Below, in pieces: positions 1 through 11,627 of a DNA stretch of 46,527 nt; positions within the stretch are counted from its first letter, which is position 1; every line of letters begins with the position of its first letter. The DNA lies in NCBI GenBank assembly GCA_001970855.1, contig LSSN01006044.1, positions 1-46,527 on the forward strand, read 5' to 3'. Made by a program: the position numbers and the translations under genes. This stretch comes from Smittium culicis (Eukaryota; Kickxellomycota; Harpellomycetes; Harpellales; Legeriomycetaceae). The notes beneath the pieces were generated by a model, which was given only the letters and a program-made list of their open reading frames with translations, searched no databases and was not told where the DNA came from.

Positions 1-1192
1 GATTAAACAAATGCTACTCTTATTAAAGGCTATGGATATTCGTAAATTAGTGCCAAAGTGGCTACAAAAATATAAAAAACTACAAAAATCTATAATTTCA
101 AAAAGCTAAAAATATGAAAATTTAATATATAAAACGCTTGGTTAAAATAATAGCTTAATATGAAACATGACGAATTTAAAAAGATATATATTTTATAGAA
201 CCTAATATTTACGCTTACTAATACTACAAAAGTTTAAAAATATATAAAATCAACCTATTAGATTTTTAAAACATCTAGCTCTAAACTATAAGAAAAAATA
301 AAAAGGAAATTAACTTTTATTTCAAACCTTTTAAAGCACTCCAAGATCTCTAATTCTAAATGGTTTCTATTTCTCAAAGCTAGTAAAATCTTGGAACTTT
401 CAAAAGATTATAGTTTACAAGCACTGCGAGTTTTTATTCGCATCAAACTTATAAAGAAATTCAATCTCTACTACAATTGAATTGATTTTTAATTCTTGTA
501 ATAGATTTAAAACTTACAGAATTTAATAGGTATAAAGCTAATAACACGATTAATTTCTCAAAAAGGTCTCTAAAAATCAATACTTATTTCTTTAAATTAA
601 TCAATTTTTTTGCAACTAAATAACTAATTATTCTAATTCTCAAACCATTGGATAATGCACAATGTATATTTTTTTCCATTTTAAATTTTATCTTTACGTT
701 ACAAGCTCTAATTTTTTAAAATCCAACTTTCTCCTTATTGCGGTTGTTTTTGAGCGAATTGTACTATTCTAATCCGCGTTTTATGCATTCGATTATATAT
801 ATCAGGCTTCTGGTATTTTTTTGTTGGCATTTTGACTCATTTCTTTGTTTTAATTAAATTATTCATGATTCCACAAAAAAAAAAAAACAATTTATTAGTT
901 AAACTTTTTTTTTTAAAATAAAATATTTTCTAATGTTTAAATATTTCAATGCATATTTCGGTTAAATGCATTAGTTAGTCACTTCAATAGAAATATTTTC
1001 TAGTTTGTTATAGTGTTAGTAATTTTTAGTTCTAGTAAACTTTAGATACAAAAAATTAAATTGAATAGCTAGAATTTAAAACAAATTTTTAGATAAAAAG
1101 AAACATTTTATTATAATAAAATCTATTTTAATGTTCATGTCATTTAATAGAATAGTAAATATATAATCTGAAGCTATGCAGGCACATTGGGC
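1..1192. other. AT-rich sequence without a recognisable gene
   Basis: No open frame here resembles a known protein on either strand. The stretch is dense in A/T homopolymers and lies downstream of the minus-strand BMS1 gene, so its right-hand end should hold the BMS1 3' untranslated region. I saw no tRNA-like cloverleaf or repeat family. Confidence 0.6.
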
Positions 1193-4100
1193 TTATTTAG
1201 TGTTGCTTTTATTAGCAAGTCCTTGTTTCCTGAAATGCTCTTTTCTAGCCTTATTAACTTTTTCCTTTGTAATTTCGTTTTGGAGTTTGATCTTCTTTTC
1301 GAATTTGGCTTTTTGTTCGATACTCTTTTCTTTTCTCTTTTTCTTCTGGATGTTGCTAAGCAAGTTGATTTCATTGATCAGCGAAACGACCTTCTTCTCT
1401 TCAGGCTCCAAAACTACTGCTCTCTTTGTCAAATAATCCGTTGTCTTCTTCTTGCTATGCAATTTGGGCTTGTTCTTGAATGGCAGCTGTGCTTGCAGAG
1501 CTTTTGGAATCTGAAGCTTGTTGAACTTGCGCTCCTGTCTCACAATTGGCTTGTAGTGCGAATCGAATTTCGTTGGAACTTTAACTCCAAGATCTCTTCT
1601 GATATCTACTATTTGCCTCATTCCTTCCCATTTTGTTTTGTCTGAAAGCAATAATGATGTCACTGGGTTGTAGAATTTTTTGGGCTTAATAGTATACCAA
1701 GCTCTCAAGAACACAATGTCACTCATCAGGATTTTATCTTCAAATGCTGCTCTGAACGAACCTGGAGGAGCCTAAAATAAATGAATTAGCGTATTTTATA
1801 TTAGGAATCTATTATTAATAATACTTAATTGCATAGGAATTATTTAAAATTATTAAAAAAAAAAAAGAAGCTAAAAAAAATTTAAAATTACCTTTAGTGC
1901 TTTTTTAACTTGACCACGAATACCACTAACAGTTCTTATTTGAGCTCCTTCGAAGCGCGCGACTTCAAGTTGACTGTTAAACATATTTTTAATAAATGCG
2001 GAATTTTTATGAATCTTGAAAGGAACACCAACAAGTTTAAGCTTCTTTACGATTTCAGTGGATTGGTCGTTATCGAGGATAACGCCAGTGGCACAGATTC
2101 TGAAATTAGTAGTTGATTTGGATGCGCTTTGGACGCAGCAGAAACCCATATTTGGCGCACTGATAGGGCCATAGAAGGTGACTAAACAATGCATATGCTC
2201 GGGAGTGTATTTGAGCATACGAGTTTTAATTCTGTCATTAAGTGCGTAAGTGGGAATAGACTGGAATCTACGCCATCCAGACGAAAATACAAGTGGGTTA
2301 CCTGTTTTTAAGATTTTGCCAAACCATCTATGCCTTTTGATTCTGGCATTAATGAATCCAAACTGAGTTTCAGCTTTTAAAAGGCCACCAACTAGGATAG
2401 GGTATTTAGGATCAAAATTTTCAGATAGCTCGCAGGGAACATTGGTTAATTTAAGGCGCAAGTATTGGCCAGGCAAATAACCTTCAACCTGAGCACGTAA
2501 TTGTGGAGAATCGTTCATAAATTCTTCTTTATTTAGCTCATTTTGCTTGTTGAATTCTTGTTTTGTAGCGGCAAAAATATCAACTTCTCCATCATCGGAT
2601 CCAGAGCCATCATCATCACCGCCATCATATTGGGCATCGAACTTTTTCTTAAGTAGCTCTTTTTTAGCAGCAAACTCATCGACTTGCTCATCTTCATTCT
2701 CTTCAATACTGTTGGCTGTATTTTCATCGCTATCTTCGTGGTTGACGGAGGAAGAGTCGTTATCCGAGTTTTCATTTTGGGAATCATTTTCTAAATCTTC
2801 AAAGTCACCGTTTTGCTCTAAATCTTCAAAGTCGCCATTTTCGCTTTCAGAATATTGAGTAGCGTCGTTGCTTGCTGGAGCGTTTTCAGAGTCAAAGGCA
2901 GTGGCTAAGAAGTGCATTTTGAGGGATTGTAAGAAATCGTCAGAAAATTCGGTTGATGAAGCGGGAGATCCAGAGTTAATGAAGAATTTACACGAGTCAA
3001 ATTCTTCATAGTCAGCAGTTAAATCGTTCGAGAGCGATTGACCATCGTTGTCAGACTTTTTGCTAGCTTTTAGTTTGAAGAAGTCAGCATCATCGCTATC
3101 TTCATCATCCTGTAAATTTTGGATTTTAGGCTGAGTAGGCTTTTGCTTGTTATCACCGTAAACGAGTTTCATGAGGTCAGCTTTGTTACTGCCCATATAA
3201 ATCTGGTTAGATTTGGAGAAATTCGACAAGCCAAGGTCAATGTTGCTAGAGTCTTGATCGTCAGAACTTAATTCATACTCGCTTTCAGTGTCAGCGTATT
3301 TAACGTCTTCATCTTGGTCGCTTTCAGTTTGACCAAAATTTAAAGTGGACGAAGCTCTTCTGGAACTTTTAGATTTATTTTTTTTAAGGCTAGGGCCTGA
3401 GCCTGAGCCGGACTCAGAGTCAGATTCAGAGTCAGAGTCATCGTTAGAGCCAGAATCGATATCCGATTGGGAATTAGAATCAGAATCGGAATCATTATCA
3501 TTATCAGAGTTATTGTCAGCAGAGTTAGAAGAGTAAGGTCTGCGGACGCGAGCAGATTGGTGATTTGAGGAGTGAGTAACGATATCAGAAGAAGTTAAGG
3601 GGTTAGATTGGGAGAAGAGCTGGATGTGAGATGATTCGAGTTGCTTGAAAGCATTAGTATCAGTGTCTTGTAGCTTTAAAACCAGATTTTCACCGGTTCC
3701 TTGAGGGATATTCAAGTTATCTAAATCTTGTTGGTCAGGGTATAAATTTTTTTTGGAAAAGTTACCGGGGACATTGATGTAGACGGCATCTTTATCAAAG
3801 ATCAAGCCACCGACGTCGGACATAGGGGCGTATATGAGTTTTTGTTTTTCGTCTAGGCGTTTTCTGACTTTGTCGGGGAGGGGGCAAGGATCGGCAAGCA
3901 ATTCGATGTTATCGAGAACAAAGTCGCCAGCACCTGGGATGTGGATATCGGATCCTTGGCGGAGCTTGGTTCCTCTGAGGTAGCCATAAAGAACAATATC
4001 GCGGTCACATTTAGGGTTATTTACAACCAGCTCGCGGTCAGTAATATCTTCGAATCTGTCAGCAATGACGTATGGGTGGGTATTGTGCCAGACGAGGGGT

Positions 4101-4807
4101 CTGAATTTGATTACAGAGATAAATCTTGATAAATTGAGGATTTCCTGGTCAGGGTATCTACCATTGATGACACCGGATAAATAGAAGAGTTTGGCGCCTT
4201 GGTAAATTTCAGTCCAGAAGCGATGTTTGAGTTTTTTTTTAGTGTTAGCGAGACGTTTAGAGTCTTTGAATTTATCAAGAAAAGTTAAAACGCCCATAAT
4301 TTTCGGGAAACCGTGGGTTTGGAGGATATTTAGGAATTCAAAAGTTTCCATTTCAAAGCCGAAACTTGCGTCGACAGTTAACAAAACTAGATCGACGACT
4401 TTTCCGATATCGATGAGACAGTTCATATCGTTAACGGCTTCAATGAAGGTGATTCTTTGCTTTTTTCCCGAGACGACGGTAATGGGGCCATTTATTTCGG
4501 ACAGGGAGTGTTTTGCATACCTTCTAACTAAAGATTTGATGAGAGTAGTTTTTCCGGTTTGAGGGGGGCCAACGACGGCAACGACGATTGGGGGAGGAAT
4601 TTCGGGAGTACGATCTAATAGGGGAACGTGTAATTTTTTTTCGTTCAAGGTGACGCGGCGAACGGCCATTTTGTGGGCGCGAACACCGGACCTCATAGCA
4701 AAAGCTTTTGGGTTATTTTTTTCAGCATTTTTATGTTTAGATTTTTTAGCGCCTGCACCGACTTTACTTATCCTATGGGCCTTATTGCTCTGAGAATTGG
4801 GATCCAT
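1193..4807 (-). CDS. BMS1: Ribosome biogenesis GTPase BMS1 (two exons)
   Basis: BMS1 is the nucleolar GTPase that works with Rcl1 in the U3 processome for 18S rRNA processing and 40S assembly. The exons are 4807..1892 and 1771..1193. The 120-nt intron has GT..AG ends and phase 0, giving about 1164 aa, close to the roughly 1180 aa of the yeast protein. A basic N-terminus (residues 1-60) is followed by a P-loop GPPQTGKTT at 80-88 and the rest of the GTPase domain to about 320. A long acidic Ser/Asp/Glu-rich linker spans roughly 415-770, and the RIBIOP_C-type C-terminal domain follows. The splice joins KKALK to [18 protein letters not shown], which matches the conserved family block, so the short second exon is well supported. 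The tail is Lys-rich, as expected for an rRNA-binding nucleolar protein. The second glycine of the consensus P-loop is replaced, but the GKT core is intact. Confidence 0.96.
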
Positions 4808-5264
4808 ATTCGTTTCTTATACTGGGATAGATAGGAAGACTTGGAGATACGAGCAGAATATAAAGAAATGGTTTTTTAAAAAAAGGGGGGGGGGAGGTGA
4901 AGAGATAAGGAAGAATAAGTATTTTTTATTTCAAGAAGTGGGATTAGGGATGAGGTCGAAAGTCAAAAAAAGAACGACAATTTCAAAAATGATTTAAATT
5001 TAAATAAAATGAAATATTTTGTAAAATAAATATAAATAAAATGAAAATTTTTGTGAAATAAATATAAATATAATAAAATAGTGATAAAAATTGGATCAAA
5101 AAAAAAAATTTTTTTTTTTATTATTGTTATTATTAATCAAATAAATTCTAAAAAGTTGGCGAATAATTGAATGGTAAGAGGGAAGTTATAGCGAAGTAAT
5201 AAGAATTGACCAATGGGGGTAAGTGAGATGCATATGGGGGAAGTGATTGGCCAATAGAATTAGA
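4808..5264. other. Intergenic spacer, BMS1 5' side and CaaX gene 3' side
   Basis: This 457-bp spacer separates two minus-strand genes. Just upstream of BMS1 (4884-4960) the plus strand is purine-rich with a run of Gs, so the BMS1 coding strand has a C/T-rich leader. The rest is A/T-rich and holds a short tandem repeat at 5002-5065. Confidence 0.6.
5002..5065. repeat. Two-copy 32-bp AT-rich tandem repeat
   Basis: Units 5002-5033 and 5034-5065 both begin AAATAAAATGAAA and end AAATAAATAT, with a few differences in between. It is probably a local duplication and no function is suggested. Confidence 0.7.
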
Positions 5265-6878
5265 CTACATAATAAGACAGGCACATTTGCAGCCATCAGG
5301 AGGCGAGTCATCGTCGTAGCGGGACGATCTGATCTTTGAGTCTTTGTTTGAGTTGGAATTGGCCAAGGGGGATGGATTTCGAGGATTAGTATTAGGGTTA
5401 TGATGAGAGTATGGGATAGGAGCAGTGATGGTAGAGGTGACAAAGGCTGAGTCTTGCTTGGAGTTTTCAGAGTTGTCGTATCTGGTGTTAGAGTTAGAGT
5501 TTTTGAAGCTGAGGTTAGAGTGATTAGGATCTAGGATTGGTTTGGAATCGTTTAGGTTAGCTTTTGATTTTTTAGAGAAAAGGAAGTTTTGAGAGGAGTT
5601 GAAGATGCTAGTGTTTGAGGCGTTTGTGTTGTTATTAGAGGGTGAAAAGAATTGGAAATTTTTAGATTTTGGCGTTGATGGAGATTCGGAGTAGATGAAA
5701 TCAGTGGAGTAAATATCGATGATGTTATTATAAACGTCTTCGCTTTTTTTGCTGGAAAGATTACTCCTATCGACATTGGTAGAATTGCTATTATTGCTAA
5801 ATATATTTCCAGAGTTGTTGTTGTTGTTGCTATTGCTAATGATATTTCCAGAGTTGTTGTTGTTGTTGTTGCTGTTGCTAATGATATTTCCAGAGTTGGT
5901 GGTGGTGATTTTGTTGTGGGAGATATTAGTACAGTTGGGATTAGAGATGGATAAGGAGTTGGGGGTGTTTAGTTTGCTATCGATATTAAGATTTTTTGGG
6001 TGATTGATAGTGGGGGTATTTATTATGGAGGAGCTGCTGGCATCGCTGTATTGGGATAATTGGGATTTTAGACCTAAATTGTTAGATTCAACAGAGCTAA
6101 CGAGAATACTTTTGTTAGCGACCCATGGAATTTTGTGGTGTCGTTGGAAAGGTGGGGGCAATGCTTTTTGGGTATCCTTTTCCTTTTTTTCTAGCAGTTT
6201 GATGTTATAAATTTCATTTCTGTCTTTTTTCCGGGCAGCAATAATAAGTTGGTCTAGTTGGGAGGACTTTTGGTGGAGTGTATCATTGTTGGATGACTGG
6301 AGCTGATTTGGGATAGTAGTAGCAGTTTGGGTTTGGTTTTGGTTTAGGTTTTGATTTTGGTTTTGGTTTAAGTTTTGGTTTAGGTTTTGGTTTTGAGTAC
6401 TATTACTGTCGAAGCTTGGTTGCTTTATGGGTCGTGAAGAGAGGGGGTTATTGCTGTGATTGGAATTGAGGCTATATTTGTTGTTTTGGATTTGGATTTG
6501 GGTATTGGTAGGGGTTGTGGTAGTGGTAGTGGAAGGAGTAGTATGAGGGATTTTTGCGGGGCTAACCTGGGGGATTTTATCAACTTTTTTAAAGGGATCT
6601 TTAATTGAATCAAAGTCTAAGTTTTTAGCCCAAGAGTAAGAGCTTGCGGAGTTTGAGGAGGCAAGGGAGTTTTTTGGTTTGTTAAGAGGAGTTTTATTTA
6701 GGTTAACTGAAAAATGAAGAAGGATAAAATAAAGAGATGGTTAGATAAGCAATTGATAGTACAGAGAGTAGTTAAAATGCTTACATGATTGGTTTGAGGG
6801 GCGTTTATTGGCTATAGTGGGCGGGGAATCAAGGTACTTTTTAATGTAAGGTTGATTGGAGCTATGGAGCGAAGTCAT
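5265..6878 (-). CDS. Asn/Ser-rich protein with C-terminal CaaX box (two exons)
   Basis: I do not recognise the family. Exons 6878..6785 and 6706..5265 are joined by a 79-nt GT..AG intron in phase 1 and encode about 511 aa. The first ATG opens MTSLHSSNQPYIKKYLDSPP, and splicing turns the intron-spanning codon into Phe. Most of the chain is low-complexity Asn/Ser/Gln: a QNQNLN tract at about 134-166 and repeated SGNIISNSNNN units at about 300-335. A charged, probably helical segment near 179-212 (SQLDQLIIAARKKDRNEIY) is the only ordered-looking part. The last residues are CKCACLIM. CLIM is a good CaaX box, and Met at the last position favours farnesylation. The cysteines just upstream could be palmitoylated. 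This predicts a membrane-tethered signalling or polarity protein, which is inference from the tail alone. Confidence 0.78.
5793..5907 (-). repeat. Coding tandem repeat (34-42 bp units)
   Basis: Three imperfect units (5793-5831, 5832-5873, 5874-5907) share GATATTTCCAGAGTTG on the plus strand and encode the repeated GNIISNSNNN blocks of the CaaX protein. Unit length differs only by whole codons in the GTT run, so the frame is kept and the poly-Asn length can vary. Confidence 0.85.
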
Positions 6879-7550
6879 AGTGAATGAAAAGGTTGATGGA
6901 TAGCTAAAATTTGGCTAGTATAGTATTGGAAGGCAGGTCAGATTGTTTATAGAGGTAAGTATGAAATTTTCTAGAAATGTTTTGAAGTGTGTTGAAGAGA
7001 GTTATATGGCGAATAAGTGAAAATATAAAGGTAGGTAAGGCAATGTAGGAGGCGAGTATTAGAAAAGTTAGGGCAGGATAGAAGGATAAAGAGCTTTAGT
7101 GAATGGAGGGGAGGGGAAGGGGAAGGGGAATGAGGAGGAAGGCTTCGAAGGTATTGTGGGTATGAATTTGTTGTGTTATTGAAATTAGGCGATGAAATGA
7201 GTATTTTTTGTGATTAATTGATTAAGCTAAAACTTGAGAATGGTAATGTGTATTAGAAGGGTAATAATGTTGTTAGGTTAGAGAGAAGGAAGTTGCATAG
7301 GTTATTGATAAGGGAGGGAATTAAGGCATTAGACTAGTAAATAGGAGGAAAATGAAATAGAAAAGAAGAGGTAATTAAAAAAGTAGGAGGTTCTCGTGGT
7401 TAGATTATTGAATTAGTAGGGATAAAAAGTATGAGGAGAGTAATGTGGGTATGAAGCACTAGCTGAAAAGCTTATAAGTTAGAAAAGAGAAGTTGGAGAT
7501 TAAGAGCTGGAGATTAGAAGTTAGAGAAGTGAAGTTAGAGTATGTTGATA

Positions 7551-7620
7551 TGGTGGTGTGGTGGTGTGGTGGTGTGGTGGTGTGGTGGTAGGGGAGAGGG
7601 AGAGGGAGAGGGAGAAGGGG
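7551..7620. repeat. GGTGGTGT and GGGAGA microsatellites
   Basis: Nearly five copies of an 8-bp GGTGGTGT unit (7551-7589) run directly into about four copies of GGGAGA (7591-7620). Both are purine/G-rich on the plus strand. Confidence 0.9.
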
Positions 7621-8899
7621 AGTGGGTGTGTAATGGTGGGGAAGTGGGTTGGTGTGTGGAGAATAGAGTGTAATTTTTTTTTTAAGGGACTGAGAAGATT
7701 AAAGGCTTTTGGTAAATTAAGCTATAAAAGGCTTCTAATTGAAACTTTCTTTGAATATTTTAAGCTGTCTGATTTTTTTTCTCATGCATCGGCTGGATGA
7801 GCGCCCAATTACCTAATACGATTGTTTGCGGAACTCTAGACTGCGCATGGCTATTGGCAGGTCGAATATTCTCGGCTCTTTACTGCTAATCGCTACACAT
7901 TAAGAGCTTATGGTCATTGGCCAGACTTTTTATGGCCGCATGGCGTCATCATTGGCCTGATTTCAAGCTGCTCTGACCTACTGCCATTTTTTGCGCCTAT
8001 TTTTTCTTAATTCCACACCTTTAATCGATCCATCGCCTTATTGGCCAGCTCTTTTACTGCTCCTACTATTCCCACGATTTATCGACGCAATTTGCTAGAA
8101 GCGGTAATTATGATATTCCCATTAATCTGACACATTTTAATTTGTAAATACAAGGCAGCTTTTTCTTGCTTGAATTATTGGCGCGTTGGCTTTTGCTCTA
8201 TTGACTTTTAATCCTAAATAAATAATTATAATTTGTATGTTTTGTTTACGCTTTGCGTTTTATGCGAATCATGTCGCCCTATTACTATGCCAAACATTAC
8301 TTCCAAATTCTTTCCCCATTAGTCCAATCTATTCATGCTATTTAATTTCCTCGCGCTATCTTATTTCCAGTAATCAAGTTCATTCAATTGACTATTGGAT
8401 TAGCTATCAGATTCATTCAACAGGCTAATAGTTGAAAATGGCGAATCAGTTGGGTATACTCGCATATTATTTGCTCTCATGAACTTGATATTTTTAGCAT
8501 CGACAAATACGTTAGCTAATTTGCCTAAAAAGCGTTCTAGATTAGCGACCAGCGATGAATAACTGATAAAAGCCAATCTATAAACTCTACCTTACAAAAC
8601 AACGTTTAGAGTCTGCAAAAAAGCGCTGAGGCTTATAAAATAAACTCTATATATCCAACACACAGTTTATACACATCAATTAAGTCTATTACTGTCCAGC
8701 AAAATAATGCTGTTAACTCTACCCGGTTTAAATATCCATATTCCTAGACCGCTCATCTATTGGCTTACTCAGAATACTGGCCAATAATACATCTTTATAA
8801 AACACATCAACAGAACCACTACATTAATTTTATTAAACACTGCTTAGCAGGAAAGAATTTAATTACCCATTGGTAAAAGCAAAGTCCCTTAGTCTCCAC

Positions 8900-8974
8900 C
8901 ACATTTATACATTGGTTTTTCATTTGCGAAAATATCACACTTATACATTTGCTATTATTCATTTGCGAAAATAT
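8900..8974. repeat. Two-copy 36-39 bp tandem repeat
   Basis: Unit 8900-8935 and unit 8936-8974 share the opening CACA.TTATACATT and the closing TTCATTTGCGAAAATAT. It is a local duplication inside the intergenic region. Confidence 0.75.
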
Positions 8975-9516
8975 ATGCTTTATTAAGGTCGAGTTTTCAT
9001 TAGCTTTCATTAAAAAAACTTTTATGTCTTTTAAAAATCCTAACTTGTCAATCATTGCTGCTAAATTTACTGCCAATATTTCTACTTTATCCCTAATTAT
9101 ACTTTCCTCCGTCCATCTATCGCTGATTCGCTTATACTCAATTCAATCCTCCATCGTGATAGGCTTTGCTGCTATTTATCTATTTCCCAAAATGATATTT
9201 GCCCAATAGAATGCGAATTGCGCACAGACAGTGCCTCGTGTTCCACAACTTTCCTGCAAATAAGCTTTCACTATAATTAGATCGATTCAAAGTCATAAAA
9301 ATTATTTTTTTGCCTTAAATCTACATTTCTAATATAATCTCATTTCGATCCCTCGCTTATTTACTCTCTCTATCATCTCTTTTAAAGCTTACTTACCCCT
9401 TTATCTATCATTATAATACCACCCCCACCCATCAACACTTCTTTCCTTTACTTCCCCTCCCAATCATCCCGCCATCAACACCCCTTCCCTTTTAACTTCA
9501 CCCCCATCCCACCATC

Positions 9517-11132
9517 ATGGCCACCTCTGATAATAATACAGCCGTTCTAGATCGCCTAGACTCTACAAAACATAGACCTTTATCTTCTACTGAGCAGCTA
9601 TTGTGTGGCTCTTTCACCGGCCTCTTTTCTAGGTACACCACTATTCTCCCTCCCATCAATCTATACCCTCTTTCTCTGAATTCAAACTTTTTTTTTTCCT
9701 TCAAATTTTAGATTAACTGTTGCCCCCATTGATGTTTTAAAAATTTCTCTACAGGTATTAACTACCTTTTATTCCCCCTTTTTTTCTTTTAAATAATTAT
9801 TTTTATTTATTACACTATGCCTCCACTTTCTTCACCCCCTCCCCCTATCCCTCTCTTATACCCCTTCTTTTCTATATTTTCTTGTCAAGCTGTAGCTGGA
9901 TTCTTCTAAGCGCTCTTTATTTAACCACAAACCTTCCCAGTCCATCATCATCAAAAAAATCTCCAATCTATACTTAAAAGAAGGTTTCAAGGTACTCTTT
10001 TTCTCCCCTTTTTTTATGATTCCTCACTCCTAATCCCTTCCCCTTCCCCCTCCTCCTTATATCTTCTTTCCAATTTATCTCAAATAAATCCCCTCCTTTT
10101 TTTTACTTCCTAACAGGGCTTTTTCAAAGGAAATATATCTGCCTCGATTCTCTACATGATCTATGGCTCCACCCAGTTTTATGTCTTCAACTCTTCTCAA
10201 AATTTCATAAAAAAATATGTACTCTTCCCCCCCCCTTTCCCTCTATTTTATTAGCCTTATATTTACAATATTATACATTATACGATATGATCCTTATTAA
10301 ACAATATCATTCGATATCATACGATATGATCTATATTTTATTCTACAATTACTCACCTTTATTTACCAACTTTTTATCTTTACTACAGAATCTTTCTTCA
10401 GAGCTAAATTCCCTACTTTGTGGTTCAGTTGCTGGCCTATCTGCTACCATAACCTCTTACCCCTTCGACCTTCTCCGTACCCGTTTTGCCGCTCAGTCAC
10501 TGAATAATAAAGTACTGCATTTTCTCTTCTCTTTTCTTCTTTTTTTTTTTACAACTCCCCTTTTTCATCTCCTACATTTTCATTTCCCTCTTCCTGTCTA
10601 ATCTTTTATTTATATTTTTACCCCTTCTTTTATTCAGGCTTACTCATCATACTCGCATGCCATTAACCACATTCTTAAATACGAAGGTATATCTGGTTTC
10701 TATAAAGGCTTAAGCTCCGCCTCTATCCAAATTATCCCTTACATCGGCCTCGTTTTTGGCACTTACGACTTTATCTCAAAAAAACTATCAACCTCTAAAT
10801 CTCTTTTCATCAATGACTTAATCTCTAATAACCCAAGCTCCACTAACGCCGTTGTAGGCGCTGTCGCCGGTGTAATCAGTAAAACCATCGTTTACCCCCT
10901 AGATTTGGTAAGAAAAAGAATGCAAATTCAAGGCCCAAATCTATATATTTTCGCCCCTGGAATCGCTCCAAAGCCTACCATTTACTCCACAACTTATACA
11001 ATCATTAAATCTGAAGGGCCTCTCTGTTTATTTAGAGGTCTACTCCCCTCCTTAATCAAAGCCGCTCCCTCCTCCGCTTCTGCTTTCTTCTCTTACTCTA
11101 TTGCTAAAAATTTCATTCTAGCTCACTTTTAA
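9517..11132 (+). CDS. TPC1: Mitochondrial carrier, thiamine pyrophosphate carrier (TPC1) type, six exons
   Basis: This is a mitochondrial carrier family (SLC25) protein of the inner membrane. The TPC1 type imports thiamine pyrophosphate into the matrix. Exons are 9517-9632, 9712-9754, 9896-9991, 10117-10218, 10389-10511 and 10638-11132. All introns are GT..AG, and phases join cleanly to give 324 aa, the usual family size. The three repeats each carry the PxD/ExxK/R signature: PIDVLK at 44-49, PFDLLR at 144-149 and PLDLVR at 247-252. Glycine-rich segments such as GSVAGLSATITSYP and GAVAGVISKTIVYP mark the odd-numbered helices. The start is the first ATG (MATSDNN) after a C/T-rich leader, and the introns are also strongly pyrimidine-rich. 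Carrier membership is certain. The TPC substrate rests on overall resemblance, so another related carrier is possible. Confidence 0.92.
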
Positions 11133-11627
11133 AATTAAAATTAAAATTCCTTTACCTTACCTTATTTATTCCCCCCATCACTTCATGTTCAATCATCCTA
11201 TTCTATTTCACCCCCTGAAATTATTTCTCTCCTATATACCTCCCCATTTTACTTCAATTGATTTCCTTTTCATATATTTGTTCTTTTGTTGAAAAAAATT
11301 AAAAAAAAAAAAAAATATCCCCCATTAATCAATTTCAGTATTCACAATTAAAATTTACTAGCTCGTATTTACTTTTTTTTTTTTTTTTAACTAGTCTATT
11401 TTTTATATCATAATCCTCAAGTCTGTCACTCTCGTTCCCCCCCCTTTTTTTTTTAGTTTCTCTAGTTCGTCAAATTTGAATTTTTTTATTCTTACAAAAA
11501 ACAATCTTATCTTTGAAAATATTTATATTTTTTTTATAACAGAATTAAATTAATTATATGAAATTTTGTAAATAATAATAATCATAATAATAATTATAAT
11601 AATAAAATCATCCTAGTCAACAGAGGT
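11133..11627. other. Convergent intergenic region
   Basis: Short spacer between the ends of the TPC1-like gene (+) and the F-box gene (-). It holds A and T homopolymers and an imperfect (AAT)n tract near 11570-11606 and should contain both 3' untranslated regions. No gene is seen. Confidence 0.7.

Larger units (their letters stand above)
6879..9516. promoter_or_regulatory. Divergent intergenic region with many CCAAT/ATTGG motifs
   Basis: This 2.6-kb stretch lies between the divergently transcribed CaaX gene (-) and the TPC1-like gene (+). No ORF in it looks coding. From about 6900 to 7650 the plus strand is purine-rich (G/A). From about 9330 to 9516 it is pyrimidine-rich, so each gene has a C/T-rich leader on its own coding strand. 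Between 7840 and 9210 CCAAT or ATTGG recurs on both strands, often as ATTGGC or GCCAAT (near 7848, 7914, 7949, 8039, 8178, 8571, 8758, 8782, 8862, 9205). CCAAT boxes are bound by the Hap2/3/5 (NF-Y) complex in fungi. A regulatory role is inference. Confidence 0.5.

Noticed and set aside
1187..1645. 152-aa plus-strand open frame over the BMS1 3' exon
   Set aside because: It is antisense to the well-supported C-terminal exon of BMS1 and its Phe/Leu-rich sequence is what the complement of Lys/Glu codons gives.
3345..3536. Acidic plus-strand ORF within BMS1
   Set aside because: It is a shadow of the Ser/Asp codon repeats of the BMS1 acidic linker.
8819..9209. Overlapping ORFs of 85 and 86 aa on both strands in the divergent intergenic region
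   Set aside because: They overlap each other and a tandem duplication, show no domain, and have no splice-compatible continuation.
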